The notes: generated by a model from the sequence alone, not told the origin. Shown: positions 1 to 8,487, counted from the stretch's first letter. The stretch is 64,000 nucleotides of DNA from Desulfitibacter alkalitolerans DSM 16504 (GCF_000620305.1 NZ_KK211100.1:114467-178466); one strand, 5' to 3'. A program made the numbers and translations.

Positions 1-764
1 AAATCACCTAATTGTGTTCCCTTAATATCCCCATGAAAATCTGATCCACCAGTAGTGACTAAACCCATTTTATGAGCTTTTAAGGTTAACCAAGTTTTAA
101 ATTCTAGTGATTGGTTTGGATACTCAACCTCTACTCCAATGAAACCCTGCTCTAACACATTGATTATTTGTTTTCTATTTCCTAAAAAAATGGGATGAGC
201 CAATACAGGCAGCCCCCTGGCTTTATTAACTATTTCTATTGCTTGTGCAGGTGTTATTTTTTTTCTTGGTACATAAGCTGGTCGACCCTTCACTAGATAT
301 TTATCAAAAGCATCCTGAAGGTTCACTCCATATCCTGATTTTACTATTAATTGGGCAATGTGAGGTCTTCCAATTGTACCTTCTTTTGTATAATTCTTTA
401 AGTCTTCATAAAATACATTTACTCCAATTGATTTTAATCTGTTAATTATTTTTTTGCACCTTTCCTCCCTTTCCAACCTCATTTCTTGTAAAAAATCATT
501 AAGACTTTTGCAGTTATGATTTATATAATACCCAAGGACATGAACCTCAGTATTATAATAATCAGTACTTATTTCTATTCCCGGCACAAAGGTAAAACCA
601 GGGTATTTTATAGCTTCTTGAAAAGCTTCCTCCAGGCCTCCAACTGTATCATGATCCGTTATAGAAATTGCCTCTAGACCAAGAGAAACTGCCATTTTAA
701 TACATTGGCCAGGCTTTAATGTGCCATCTGATGCTGTTGTATGAACATGTAAGTCAGCTCCCAT
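1..764 (-). CDS. PHP-domain metal-dependent phosphoesterase (TrpH/RNase AM-like), 3' end cut by window edge
   Basis: Open frame of 254 codons running off the left edge, so the last part of the protein is missing. The N-terminus has the PHP metal-binding signature HVHTTASDG (residues 6-14), followed by ITDHDT near residue 37, HPIFLG in the middle third and SDFHG near the cut. This is the layout of the TrpH/YciV branch, whose members hydrolyse nucleoside 3',5'-bisphosphates or act as 5'-3' exonucleases on short RNA. The ATG at 764 has an excellent AGGAGG site 7 bases upstream. It overlaps the end of the upstream dipeptidase gene by 11 bases, so the two are probably translationally coupled. The exact substrate cannot be told from sequence. 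Confidence 0.88.
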   Translation of the reverse strand, partial: MGADLHVHTTASDGTLKPGQCIKMAVSLGLEAISITDHDTVGGLEEAFQEAIKYPGFTFVPGIEISTDYYNTEVHVLGYYINHNCKSLNDFLQEMRLEREERCKKIINRLKSIGVNVFYEDLKNYTKEGTIGRPHIAQLIVKSGYGVNLQDAFDKYLVKGRPAYVPRKKITPAQAIEIVNKARGLPVLAHPIFLGNRKQIINVLEQGFIGVEVEYPNQSLEFKTWLTLKAHKMGLVTTGGSDFHGDIKGTQLGD

Positions 765-1701
765 AATTACCTCCTGGAAGAGTGTTTTTTAAAAGATTAA
801 TTATATTGTTTCCCATAATCTTTTCAATCTCCTGGTTATGAAAGCCACTTTTTTTAAGTCCCTTTACTAGATTTGTTAATTTTGAAGAGTCTTCTAGGTT
901 AGCAATTGAAAATTCTGCACCATCAAAGTCTGAGCCTATGCCAACATGCTCTACTCCAACCAATTCACACACATGAGCTATATGTTTGATAATTGAAACT
1001 AGATCATGGTTTAGGCCTATAAAATCTGGATAAAAGGTAATACAGATGACACCACCTGTTTGTGCAAGTTCCTTAATTTGACTATCATTCAGATTTCTTG
1101 GATGATGGCATAAAGCGTGGCAGTTAGAATGGGATGCAATAATAGGCTTCCTTGTAATCTGTATAACGTCCCAAAAGCTTGCCTGAGACAAATGGGAAAC
1201 ATCACATAATATCCCTAAATCAGACATTTTACTAATGACTTCTTTACCAAAAAGAGTCAAGCCGCCAGTTTCATTGCAGCCATCAGCCAGCATATTTCTA
1301 TTATTCCAGGTTATTCCTATGCATCTTATACCCAGGTGAAAAAAAATGTCCAGTATTGCCATATTTTCAATAGGTTCTGCTCCTTCTAAAGAAAGTAATA
1401 ATCCAATTTTCTTTTCACTAGACAATAGGCGTCCTATGTCCTCCTTATTTTTTATATGTATGAGCTGTGGACCACTGGCAATCTCTAAGAAGGTATTTAT
1501 CAGTTCCAGGCATCTTCTTAGACTTAGACCAGGTTTATAATGTTGGTGTACATATACAGCCATAAACTGTATAAATACACCACCATTAATCATCTTTGGC
1601 AGGTCCACATGAGAACTGCCATTTTTAAAAAAGTTTGTTTCACCTGAATTGATTTTTAATAAGGTATCGCAATGGCTATCTACAATTTTAAATAAATTCA
1701 T
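754..1701 (-). CDS. Membrane dipeptidase (renal dipeptidase family, peptidase M19)
   Basis: A 315-residue zinc dipeptidase of the M19 family, which cleaves dipeptides including D-amino-acid forms. Visible landmarks are the first metal motif DSHCD near the N-terminus, LSLEGAE with the bridging glutamate, IASHSNCHAL, PRNL and the late GIGSDFDGAE motif. The frame is open upstream to 1782, but that stretch coincides with the spoVS terminator. The ATG at 1701 has a GGGGG-type ribosome site and begins right at the family N-terminus, so I chose it. No signal peptide is visible, so it is probably cytoplasmic. It is followed by the PHP phosphoesterase with an 11-base overlap. Confidence 0.9.
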   Translation of the reverse strand: MNLFKIVDSHCDTLLKINSGETNFFKNGSSHVDLPKMINGGVFIQFMAVYVHQHYKPGLSLRRCLELINTFLEIASGPQLIHIKNKEDIGRLLSSEKKIGLLLSLEGAEPIENMAILDIFFHLGIRCIGITWNNRNMLADGCNETGGLTLFGKEVISKMSDLGILCDVSHLSQASFWDVIQITRKPIIASHSNCHALCHHPRNLNDSQIKELAQTGGVICITFYPDFIGLNHDLVSIIKHIAHVCELVGVEHVGIGSDFDGAEFSIANLEDSSKLTNLVKGLKKSGFHNQEIEKIMGNNIINLLKNTLPGGNYGS

Positions 1702-1746
1702 TGCTATTGCCCCCTTATCAGTTGAATTGTAATAAGTTATGAAACT

Positions 1747-1779
1747 AAAAACCTGTCTATCCCTTAAGGAATAAACAGG
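1747..1779 (-). terminator. Intrinsic terminator after spoVS
   Basis: On the minus strand a 12-bp stem (arms 1768-1779 and 1752-1763, two G-U pairs, TTAA loop) is followed by TTTTT. It lies 26 bases past the spoVS stop codon. Confidence 0.8.
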
Positions 1780-1805
1780 CATAAAGAGTTCATTTTAAAA
1801 TAAAT

Positions 1806-2066
1806 TTATCTTGGTTCAACTATTAGCTTAATAGCGGTCCTTTCTTCGCCATCTATTAAGATGTCTGTAAATGCGGGTATACAAATTAGATCGATTCCAC
1901 TAGGAGCTACAAATCCCCTTGCTATTGCTACTGCTTTAACTGCCTGATTAAGCGCCCCTGCTCCAATGGCTTGCATTTCAGCAGCCCCCTTTTCCCTTAA
2001 AACTCCTGCTAAGGCACCTGCTACAGAATTTGGACTTGATTTGGCTGAAACTTTCAATACATCCAT
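1806..2066 (-). CDS. spoVS: Stage V sporulation protein S
   Basis: An 86-residue protein that matches SpoVS over its full length, with the conserved VSAKSSPNSVAGALAG start, the GAGALNQAVKA centre and the LIVEPR C-terminus. SpoVS belongs to the Alba-like fold. It is needed for progression through stage V (spore coat and cortex) in B. subtilis, and its biochemical activity is unsettled. The ATG has GGGAGG 9 bases upstream. The gene has its own sigma-H-like promoter (2133-2161) and its own terminator, so it can be expressed separately from ymdB upstream. Such near-invariant small proteins make this call secure. Confidence 0.97.
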   Translation of the reverse strand: MDVLKVSAKSSPNSVAGALAGVLREKGAAEMQAIGAGALNQAVKAVAIARGFVAPSGIDLICIPAFTDILIDGEERTAIKLIVEPR

Positions 2067-2086
2067 TAACTAAACCTCCCTTAATT

Positions 2087-2106
2087 GTTTCGTTGAGTTT
2101 CGTTGA
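2087..2106. repeat. Perfect tandem 10-bp repeat in the spoVS leader
   Basis: Two adjacent copies of GTTTCGTTGA (plus strand), in the 5' untranslated region of spoVS between the promoter and the ribosome-binding site. Confidence 0.85.
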
Positions 2107-2132
2107 ATATTGGATACCCTTCTAAATTCAAT

Positions 2133-2161
2133 ATATTCTTCTCAGTTTAAAAAAATCCTTT
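2133..2161 (-). promoter_or_regulatory. Sigma-H type promoter of spoVS
   Basis: On the minus strand AAAGGATTT (2161-2153) and GAAGAATAT (2141-2133) are separated by 11 bases. Both match the sigma-H consensus RWAGGANNT and RNNGAATWW at every position. B. subtilis spoVS is known to be sigma-H dependent, which supports the assignment. Confidence 0.75.
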
Positions 2162-2183
2162 TTTTGAAAGATTTATTTTAAAT

Positions 2184-2963
2184 TTAGTCACAATATTTTT
2201 GAAGCCTTTCAATACTGACTGCTTTCCCTGTCACATTATCAACTTCAAGAATAACTGCATTTAATTGTGATGTGCCTGTAGCAACTTCAAAACGATTAGG
2301 CATATGGGTTAAAAACCGTGCAATAATATTTTCTTTTTTTATTCCTAATATAGATTCATAAGGACCAGTCATGCCAACATCAGTTATGTATCCGGTACCT
2401 TTTGGCAAGATTTTATCATCAGCAGTTTGTATGTGGGTATGAGTTCCTAAAACAGCAGAAACCTTACCATCTAAATAATATCCTAATGCCATTTTCTCAG
2501 ATGTTGCTTCTGCATGAATATCTACAATAATGATATTAGTTTGATTAGCTATATGTGCCAGTATATTATCCATGGTCCGGAATGGGCATTCCAAGGCCTG
2601 CATATATACACGCCCTTGAAGGTTTATTACAGACAATTTAATGTTATTTTTGGTAAAAACCTTGTAGCCTTTACCGGGAGTTCCAGGGGGATAATTTGCA
2701 GGTCTAACAATTCTTTCTTCTCTATCAATAAAGTCCAAGATATCCTTTTTATCCCAGACATGATTTCCTAGGGTTATAAAGTCAACACCATCATTGTAAA
2801 GCTCGTTTGCCACCTGCTCTGTTAACCCATTCCCTCCTGCAGCATTTTCTGCATTTACTATAACAACATCAGGGCTGCACTCTACCTTAAGCTGCGGCAG
2901 CATGCTTTTGACAATATTTCTGCCTGGTCTCCCAACAATATCACCAATAAATAAAAACCTCAA
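2184..2963 (-). CDS. ymdB: YmdB-family metallophosphoesterase (2',3'-cyclic nucleotide phosphodiesterase)
   Basis: 259 residues, full length for the YmdB/TIGR00282 family. Dimetal motifs run in order: GDIVGRPG at the N-terminus, VNAENAAGGNG, LGNHVWD, DIHAEATSEK and GTHTHIQTAD. B. subtilis YmdB hydrolyses cyclic nucleotides, influences biofilm and motility choice, and sits next to rny. The only start that fits is TTG at 2963, preceded by GGAGGG at 8 bases. Upstream is an unknown 170-residue gene and then rny, the same neighbourhood as in Bacillus with one gene inserted. Confidence 0.95.
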   Translation of the reverse strand: MRFLFIGDIVGRPGRNIVKSMLPQLKVECSPDVVIVNAENAAGGNGLTEQVANELYNDGVDFITLGNHVWDKKDILDFIDREERIVRPANYPPGTPGKGYKVFTKNNIKLSVINLQGRVYMQALECPFRTMDNILAHIANQTNIIIVDIHAEATSEKMALGYYLDGKVSAVLGTHTHIQTADDKILPKGTGYITDVGMTGPYESILGIKKENIIARFLTHMPNRFEVATGTSQLNAVILEVDNVTGKAVSIERLQKYCD

Positions 2964-2988
2964 ATTTCTAACCCTCCGAGAATCCTAA

Positions 2989-3501
2989 TTATTTATTAAA
3001 AACCATTACTCTTCCTTCTTCCCTAAATGCAAAGAGTTTTTGATTGGTCAGTTCATGACCAAGGTTATCTAACATTGCACCAATTAAATCCTCTTGAAAC
3101 AGCTGATCCTCCTTGGTTAATTCTTCTACTTCAACAACCAGAGAATCCTTAAAATAGTCCTGTGTTAAAGAAATTATTAAGTTAAGCTCTTGAGCTGAAA
3201 GGTTGTCCAATTTTCGATATATATCTAGTACCGTTAATTTTCCACAAGTGCTGTATTTTATGTTAAAGGGATTAATTACTTCCCCCTTTTTTAAGTAGAA
3301 AAGTGTACTTAGACATTTATTTATTAATTTGGAAAACTCATTTATATTATTCTCATTGTCATTTAATAAGAACGTGAATTTAATCTCCTTTGTGTTGGGC
3401 TCACAGCATATGCTGCTAATCTCTGGATATCTAACAAGCATAGATATTAATAAGCTTACACTATCAGATACCTGCTGCCCACTTTTATACCTTAAAGACA
3501 A
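2989..3501 (-). CDS. Conserved-looking protein of unknown function between rny and ymdB
   Basis: A 170-residue soluble protein I do not recognise. It has no signal peptide, transmembrane helix or familiar catalytic motif. The composition is acidic, with leucine-rich amphipathic stretches in the middle and C-terminal thirds. The central region contains a lone CxxxT-like patch (STCGKLT) but no cysteine pair. The start must be TTG at 3501, because no ATG or GTG is in frame near the GGGAG site 10 bases upstream. It follows rny after a hairpin and precedes ymdB by 25 bases, so it may share their RNA-metabolism setting; that is inference from position only. Confidence 0.7.
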   Translation of the reverse strand: MSLRYKSGQQVSDSVSLLISMLVRYPEISSICCEPNTKEIKFTFLLNDNENNINEFSKLINKCLSTLFYLKKGEVINPFNIKYSTCGKLTVLDIYRKLDNLSAQELNLIISLTQDYFKDSLVVEVEELTKEDQLFQEDLIGAMLDNLGHELTNQKLFAFREEGRVMVFNK

Positions 3502-3627
3502 TTTACCATCACTCCCTTTTGCTTCTCACTTTAAGCCTGTAATAATCTTATATTCTTTTCTTCACACTCTCCAAAAACTCCTGCAAGGCAGTTAATATTT
3601 TATATAAGATAAAACTTCCAGAAAGAG

Positions 3628-3656
3628 AAAATAACGGTCTGTAGGACCGTTATTTT
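3628..3656 (-). terminator. Hairpin at the end of rny
   Basis: A 12-bp perfect stem (3628-3639 with 3645-3656) and 5-base loop overlap the rny stop codon. The tail on the minus strand is only moderately U-rich (TCTCTTTC), so termination is probably partial. Confidence 0.6.
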
Positions 3657-5194
3657 GCATAATCTACCGCTCTTGTTTCTCGAATAACTACAATCTTAAT
3701 TTGGCCTGGATATTCTAAATCCTCTTCAACCTTTTTAACCAGGTCTCTTGCTAAAGTAACTGCCTGCAAATCGTCTATCTTATCAGGCTTAACCATAATT
3801 CTAACCTCGCGTCCTGCCTGTATAGCATAGGACTTTTCAACACCTTCAAATGAATCTGCTATTTCCTCAAGCTTTTGCAGCCTTTTAATATAAGATTCTA
3901 AAGTTTCCCTGCGTGCACCTGGTCTTGCAGCTGAAATAGTGTCGGCTGCCTGCACTAAAACGGCCTCAATACTATGAGCTTCAATATCCCCATGGTGAGC
4001 AGCTATTGCATGAATAACTGCAGGAGATTCCTTATATTTTTTAGCTAAATCCACTCCGAGCTGGACATGTGGACCCTCCACCTCATGGTCAACAGCCTTG
4101 CCTATATCATGAAGGAGTCCTGCCCTTTTTGCTAACTGAACATCCACACCCAATTCTGAAGCCATGGTGCCGGCTAAATGAGCTACTTCTATTGAATGCT
4201 TGAGCACATTTTGACCATAGCTTGTACGGTAGTGTAAGCGCCCTAGTAGTTTAACCAACTCTGGATGTAAACCATGAATGCCTGTCTCAAAGGTAGCCTG
4301 TTCTCCCTCTTCTCGAATTCTCTGCTCAACTTCTCTTTTACCTTTTTCCACCATTTCTTCAATGCGAGCAGGGTGAATCCTACCATCAAGTATTAATTTC
4401 TCCAAAGCTATTCTAGCTACTTCACGACGAATAGGATCGAATCCTGATAAAATTACAGCTTCTGGCGTGTCATCGATAATTAAATCGATACCAGTAAGGG
4501 TTTCTAAAGTTCTTATGTTTCTACCCTCTCGCCCGATAATACGTCCCTTCATTTCATCATTTGGAAGTCCTACCACGGACACTGTAGTCTCAGCCACGTG
4601 GTCTGCGGCACATCTTTGAATTGAAAGAGATATTATCTCTTTTGCTTTCTTATCAGCTTCTTCCTTAGCCTGATTTTCTAAATCTTTAATCAATATAGCC
4701 ATTTCGTGTTTAATTTCTTTTTCCACATTACCTAATAATATTTGTTTAGCCTCTTCAGAAGTCATACCAGAAATTTTTTCTAGTTCCTCTTTTTGTTTTT
4801 CAGATGCTTCTAAAAGCTCTTTCCTAATATCCTCAACTTCATTTTCTTTCTTTTGTAAAAAATCTTCTTTTTTCTCAATTGAGTCTATCTTCTTATCTAA
4901 TGACTCTTCTTTTTGAACTAATCTTCTTTCTAGTCTTTGGAGTTCATTTCTTCGATCCTTGCTTTCTCTTTCAAGCTCATTTCTCAGCTTATGAACTTCT
5001 TCCTTCGCTTCCAAAATTGCTTCTCTTTTTTTTGCTTCTGCATCTTTTTGTGCATCTTCTACTATCTTTTTTGCAGCTTCTTCTGCAGAAGTAATCTTTG
5101 CCTCTGCTATATATTTTCTAATCAAATAGCCAATTAGTAAAGATATAACAACTATTACAATAAATATAATTATTCTATCTAAAGAAATATTCAT
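3650..5194 (-). CDS. rny: Ribonuclease Y
   Basis: A 514-residue membrane-anchored endoribonuclease that starts bulk mRNA decay in Firmicutes. Layout: one N-terminal transmembrane helix (residues about 5-25), a long charged coiled coil (about 30-190), a KH domain with [12 protein letters not shown] near 220, and an HD domain with the metal motif LLHDIGKA near 365 and the HHGDIEAHS histidines. The length is normal for the family (about 520). ATG at 5194 has AGGAGGTG 5 bases upstream. The gene has its own promoter (5407-5435) and a folded leader of about 200 nucleotides. It lies downstream of recA, as in many Firmicutes. Confidence 0.98.
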   Translation of the reverse strand: MNISLDRIIIFIVIVVISLLIGYLIRKYIAEAKITSAEEAAKKIVEDAQKDAEAKKREAILEAKEEVHKLRNELERESKDRRNELQRLERRLVQKEESLDKKIDSIEKKEDFLQKKENEVEDIRKELLEASEKQKEELEKISGMTSEEAKQILLGNVEKEIKHEMAILIKDLENQAKEEADKKAKEIISLSIQRCAADHVAETTVSVVGLPNDEMKGRIIGREGRNIRTLETLTGIDLIIDDTPEAVILSGFDPIRREVARIALEKLILDGRIHPARIEEMVEKGKREVEQRIREEGEQATFETGIHGLHPELVKLLGRLHYRTSYGQNVLKHSIEVAHLAGTMASELGVDVQLAKRAGLLHDIGKAVDHEVEGPHVQLGVDLAKKYKESPAVIHAIAAHHGDIEAHSIEAVLVQAADTISAARPGARRETLESYIKRLQKLEEIADSFEGVEKSYAIQAGREVRIMVKPDKIDDLQAVTLARDLVKKVEEDLEYPGQIKIVVIRETRAVDYAK

Positions 5195-5232
5195 TCACCT
5201 CCTATTGCTTCTATTTTGCTAACATAAAATAA

Positions 5233-5255
5233 ACCGAGCATAAAGAAAACTCGGT
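5233..5255 (-). terminator. Terminator-like hairpin in the rny leader
   Basis: A 6-bp GC-containing stem (ACCGAG/CTCGGT) with an 11-base loop is followed on the minus strand by TTATTTTATG. It lies 40 bases before the rny start codon, so it is either an attenuator or the end of recA read-through transcription. Confidence 0.5.
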
Positions 5256-5257
5256 AT

Positions 5258-5384
5258 AGAAACACTACTACCAACACATATTTAATATAGAAGACTTTTT
5301 TATTTTAGATAAGAGTCAATAACAAACAGTCCTCAGCTATTATTTTAATGTTTATATATAAAACCATTGATTGGTAGTGTTTCT
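5258..5384 (-). ncRNA. Structured 5' leader of rny closed by a long-range stem
   Basis: The segment at 5371-5384 pairs with 5258-5274 (10 bp, a 3-base bulge, then 4 bp) and encloses about 96 AT-rich nucleotides. In the RNA this closed domain stands immediately before the terminator-like hairpin at 5233-5255. I recognise no known riboswitch family in it. Confidence 0.5.
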
Positions 5385-5406
5385 AATCATAGCTTCTTAC
5401 CTCTCA

Positions 5407-5435
5407 ATTGTATTTGTTTTTTTTTGACTTGTCAA
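5407..5435 (-). promoter_or_regulatory. Sigma-A type promoter of rny
   Basis: TTGACA (5435-5430) and TACAAT (5412-5407) with a 17-bp spacer on the minus strand. The -35 element starts only 4 bases past the recA stop codon. Confidence 0.7.
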
Positions 5436-5438
5436 GAA

Positions 5439-6449
5439 TCAAGATACTGTATTAGGACTGACCCTTTTTTTAAACTCTTCTTTAATTTTATTCTCAATTT
5501 CTTCTAGTATATTTTTATTATTCATAAGAAATTCCTTTACGTTTTCACGACCCTGCCCTAAACGCTCCTTCTCATATGAATACCAAGAACCGCTTTTATT
5601 AATTATATCCATTTCAGTTGCAACATCTATAATGTCACCCTCTTTTGATATGCCCTGGCCATACATAATATCAAACTCTGCTTGTCTAAAGGGCGGAGCT
5701 ACCTTGTTCTTTACAACCTTGACCCTTGTCCTGCTCCCAACCATGTCAGTGCCATTTTTAATTGTATCTATTCTTTTTACTTCTAATCTAACAGAAGAAT
5801 AAAACTTTAAGGCTCTGCCCCCAGGAGTAGTTTCGGGATTGCCAAACATAATTCCAACTTTTTCTCTGAGCTGGTTAATAAATATCGCAGCAGTCTTGGA
5901 TTTATTTATTGAACCAGCTAGTTTTCTCAATGCCTGTGACATTAATCTTGCCTGCAAACCCACATGGGCATCTCCCATTTCCCCCTCAATCTCTGCCCTA
6001 GGTACTAATGCTGCTACAGAATCCACCACAATCACATCAACTGCTGAACTCCTTACAAGGGCCTCAGCAATCTCTAATGCTTGTTCACCTGTATCGGGTT
6101 GTGAGATTAGTAAATTATCTATATCAACACCAAGATTTTTAGCATATGTAGGGTCTAATGCATGCTCAGCATCTATGAAAGCTGCTATGCCCCCCTTTTT
6201 CTGAGCTTCGGCAATGACATGTAATGCAACTGTTGTCTTTCCAGAGGATTCAGGTCCAAATATCTCTATGATTCTTCCCCTTGGGATGCCCCCTATCCCT
6301 AGAGCCAGATCAAGGGAAATAGCACCGCATGAAATAGCCTCAATATTCATCTTTGCACTAGCCTCACCCAGTTTCATAATGGATCCCTTGCCAAACTGCT
6401 TTTCTATTTGTCCTAAAGCAGCCTTTAAAGCTTGTTCCTTATCAGACAT
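5439..6449 (-). CDS. recA: Recombinase RecA
   Basis: 336 residues, normal length. RecA forms filaments on single-stranded DNA, drives strand exchange and triggers LexA self-cleavage. Walker A is GPESSGKTT near residue 66, Walker B is [10 protein letters not shown] near 140, and the loop regions [13 protein letters not shown] and [14 protein letters not shown] are intact. The frame is open to 6470, but the ATG at 6449 has AGAGGGGAG in front and starts at the usual [11 protein letters not shown], so it is preferred. The promoter (6501-6529) and a LexA-like box (6481-6493) indicate SOS control. No clear terminator separates it from rny. Confidence 0.99.
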   Translation of the reverse strand: MSDKEQALKAALGQIEKQFGKGSIMKLGEASAKMNIEAISCGAISLDLALGIGGIPRGRIIEIFGPESSGKTTVALHVIAEAQKKGGIAAFIDAEHALDPTYAKNLGVDIDNLLISQPDTGEQALEIAEALVRSSAVDVIVVDSVAALVPRAEIEGEMGDAHVGLQARLMSQALRKLAGSINKSKTAAIFINQLREKVGIMFGNPETTPGGRALKFYSSVRLEVKRIDTIKNGTDMVGSRTRVKVVKNKVAPPFRQAEFDIMYGQGISKEGDIIDVATEMDIINKSGSWYSYEKERLGQGRENVKEFLMNNKNILEEIENKIKEEFKKRVSPNTVS

Positions 6450-6480
6450 CAATATAGTCTCCCCTCTCATGGATTATAAC

Positions 6481-6493
6481 CAAACAATTGTTC
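6481..6493 (-). promoter_or_regulatory. LexA (DinR)-type SOS box of recA
   Basis: On the minus strand GAACAATTGTTTG matches the Gram-positive SOS box core GAAC-N4-GTTC with one mismatch. It sits at the expected transcription start, just downstream of the -10 element, where bound repressor would block RNA polymerase. Confidence 0.75.
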
Positions 6494-6500
6494 TTTCTAA

Positions 6501-6529
6501 ATTATATTTTAAATGGCGCATACTGTCAA
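6501..6529 (-). promoter_or_regulatory. Consensus sigma-A promoter of recA
   Basis: Perfect TTGACA (6529-6524) and TATAAT (6506-6501) with a 17-bp spacer, minus strand, about 50 bases before the recA start codon. Confidence 0.88.
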
Positions 6530-6580
6530 CAATTTACAAATTATTTAGCTCAATATCTTTTTAGTATTGTCTAGTCATAT

Positions 6581-7960
6581 TTAATCAAAAATGGTTCTTT
6601 GTATATTAAATCCCCCTTCTAAGTCAAAAATTTTAATCACATCTGCTGCTCTTAATACGTTTTTTTCTTCATGATCACTTTTTATAAAGTGTAATAAAAC
6701 AACACTATAGGGAACCTCAGTCTTGCTTTGTAGCCCTCTAATACCGGCAGCACCTGTGGTTCCTGAATCAATTATAACACTTTCTTCCTCAGTTATTATG
6801 GTAACCCTGTGACGATGCCCATGCAATATAACTGGAATCTTATTAGCAAATGCCATTGCTATATGAGGATGGTGGACAACAAAAATATCAGGAATAGTAT
6901 CAGCTTCTTTTAATATTAATTCAGCCTTTTGTATATAATTAAATACCATGTCTTCATTTGGCGGGACTAATATAGTAGAAACTGATGCAGGATCATGAAT
7001 TCCCATAATATTAAACCCTTTAACTTTTACAATTTCGTCATTTATAACAATAACATTGTCTATAAGCTCCATCGCAGATATAATTTCTGGTGAGTCATGA
7101 TTTCCGGCTACAAAAAGATATGGTAAGGTAAAGTCATTTAATCTTTCAAGTAAAAGTGTCTCCAATGGGCTCCCAAAATCAGATATATCCCCTGAATCAA
7201 TAATCATGTCTACCTCAAAGCTTTCAGATACCTGTTGTATAAAGTCATAAGCAGCCGGATTATTATGAATATCAGAAACATGAAGTATCTTAATAGTATC
7301 TGCAAATTCCCCTATTGGCCTAACTAGATCAACCTTTTCAAATAGCTCGTACAAATTGTCAGCTGTAATCCGTAGCTGCTCACCCAATTGATCCACTTTA
7401 ACAAATGCATCTTGAGCAAATCCTATCATCCATGGAGCAGCTTTAATTATACCCCTATATTGGGGATTGGAAAACTCATTAATATTATAAGTGTAAAAAG
7501 TACCTGTTAAAAGAATGGCCATAATAGCAAATCCCATTAAAGCAGCTTTCAAATAGTCAAACATATCCCTTCTATGTAGTAAAAGCATGGCAAAAGCTCC
7601 ACCAATAACTGCAACTAAAAGCATCCTTGCCATGAATACACCTACACTCCACCTAACCTCTCTAATAACCATTTCTACAAGCTCAGCCTGGTCAATAGGA
7701 TTATCAATAAGCTGTTGCAACAAGTCTATATCAATATTGGTCAGGGTTACCCCAAGTTTTATTGGTGTTTGATGGGTTTTAGCACTAATAATTCCAACTG
7801 GTGGAATGTTAATTTCCGTTAGTCCATGGTCAAATATTTCCAAGGACAACCTAAACTCAAAACCCTTTATGTTAAAGCTCATATCACCAAAAAGGGTAAC
7901 AAAGGTAAATGTTGTTGTAACAATTAATATGAGTACCAACCATGTTTCCTTTGAGATCAT
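6581..7960 (-). CDS. Membrane-anchored calcineurin-like metallophosphoesterase
   Basis: 459 residues. The N-terminal part holds a transmembrane helix at about residues 5-25, an extracytoplasmic-looking stretch, and two more helices at about 105-150. The second half is a metallophosphoesterase domain with its five motifs in order: SDIHNN, DSGDISDFGS, AGNHDS, VHHPH and HGHRHR. Substrates of this family range from nucleotides to phosphoproteins and lipids, so none is assigned. ATG at 7960 has AAAGGTG upstream and lies 4 bases past the pncC stop, suggesting cotranscription. It stands between pncC and recA, which are neighbours in B. subtilis. Confidence 0.85.
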   Translation of the reverse strand: MISKETWLVLILIVTTTFTFVTLFGDMSFNIKGFEFRLSLEIFDHGLTEINIPPVGIISAKTHQTPIKLGVTLTNIDIDLLQQLIDNPIDQAELVEMVIREVRWSVGVFMARMLLVAVIGGAFAMLLLHRRDMFDYLKAALMGFAIMAILLTGTFYTYNINEFSNPQYRGIIKAAPWMIGFAQDAFVKVDQLGEQLRITADNLYELFEKVDLVRPIGEFADTIKILHVSDIHNNPAAYDFIQQVSESFEVDMIIDSGDISDFGSPLETLLLERLNDFTLPYLFVAGNHDSPEIISAMELIDNVIVINDEIVKVKGFNIMGIHDPASVSTILVPPNEDMVFNYIQKAELILKEADTIPDIFVVHHPHIAMAFANKIPVILHGHRHRVTIITEEESVIIDSGTTGAAGIRGLQSKTEVPYSVVLLHFIKSDHEEKNVLRAADVIKIFDLEGGFNIQRTIFD

Positions 7961-7964
7961 GTGT

Positions 7965-8441
7965 TCACCTTTCTTCCACAAGTAACGAGAGTATATGTTC
8001 TAAAGCAGATAAAACAGACTGTTTCCTTATACTTGCCCTGTCTCCTCCAAAGCAATGCTTGTATATGTAAGTATTGTCCTCCATGGAAATTCCAATATAC
8101 ACCAGACCAACTGGCTTATCCCTGCTGCCGCCACCTGGTCCAGCAATTCCAGTTATACTAACTCCAATATGGGTACCGGCAGTATTTTTTATATTAATAG
8201 CCATCTCCTTGGCTGTGTTTTCACTAACTGCACCATACTCATGTATTGTAGCATCCCTAATTCCAAGTAACTTAATCTTTGATTTATTGCTATATGCAAT
8301 TATTCCCATCTCAAAGAATTCTGAGCTTCCTGGCATACTTGTTAAAGCCCCGCCAAGCAGGCCTCCAGTACAGGACTCAGCCACTGCAATTTTTAGTCCC
8401 TTTTCTTTTAAAAGATTTATTAAGCATTGTAAAGTGTTCAC
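7965..8441 (-). CDS. pncC: Nicotinamide-nucleotide amidase (CinA C-terminal domain protein)
   Basis: A 158-residue stand-alone CinA C-terminal domain, which deamidates nicotinamide mononucleotide to nicotinate mononucleotide in NAD recycling. The signature AESCTGGLLGGALTSMPGSS is near the N-terminus and the GIAGPGGGSRDKPVGLV loop near residue 110. The B. subtilis orthologue at this locus (cinA) also has the N-terminal MoCF-like domain, which is absent here. The frame is open to 8510, but that upstream part lies in the terminator of the preceding gene. GTG at 8441 with AAGGAG 9 bases upstream gives the usual PncC length. Confidence 0.9.
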   Translation of the reverse strand: MNTLQCLINLLKEKGLKIAVAESCTGGLLGGALTSMPGSSEFFEMGIIAYSNKSKIKLLGIRDATIHEYGAVSENTAKEMAINIKNTAGTHIGVSITGIAGPGGGSRDKPVGLVYIGISMEDNTYIYKHCFGGDRASIRKQSVLSALEHILSLLVEER

Positions 8442-8487
8442 CTTATCCTTCTCCTTATCTTTTGTATATTTAATAAATTTATAGCAT

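Noticed and set aside
1702-1782. N-terminal extension of the M19 dipeptidase
   Set aside because: This stretch is the spoVS terminator hairpin, and a good ribosome site serves ATG 1701 at the family start.
5352-5390. 12-codon leader ORF before rny with GAGAGG upstream
   Set aside because: The ribosome site falls at or before the predicted transcription start, so it would hardly be in the mRNA, and the codons show no regulatory amino-acid run.
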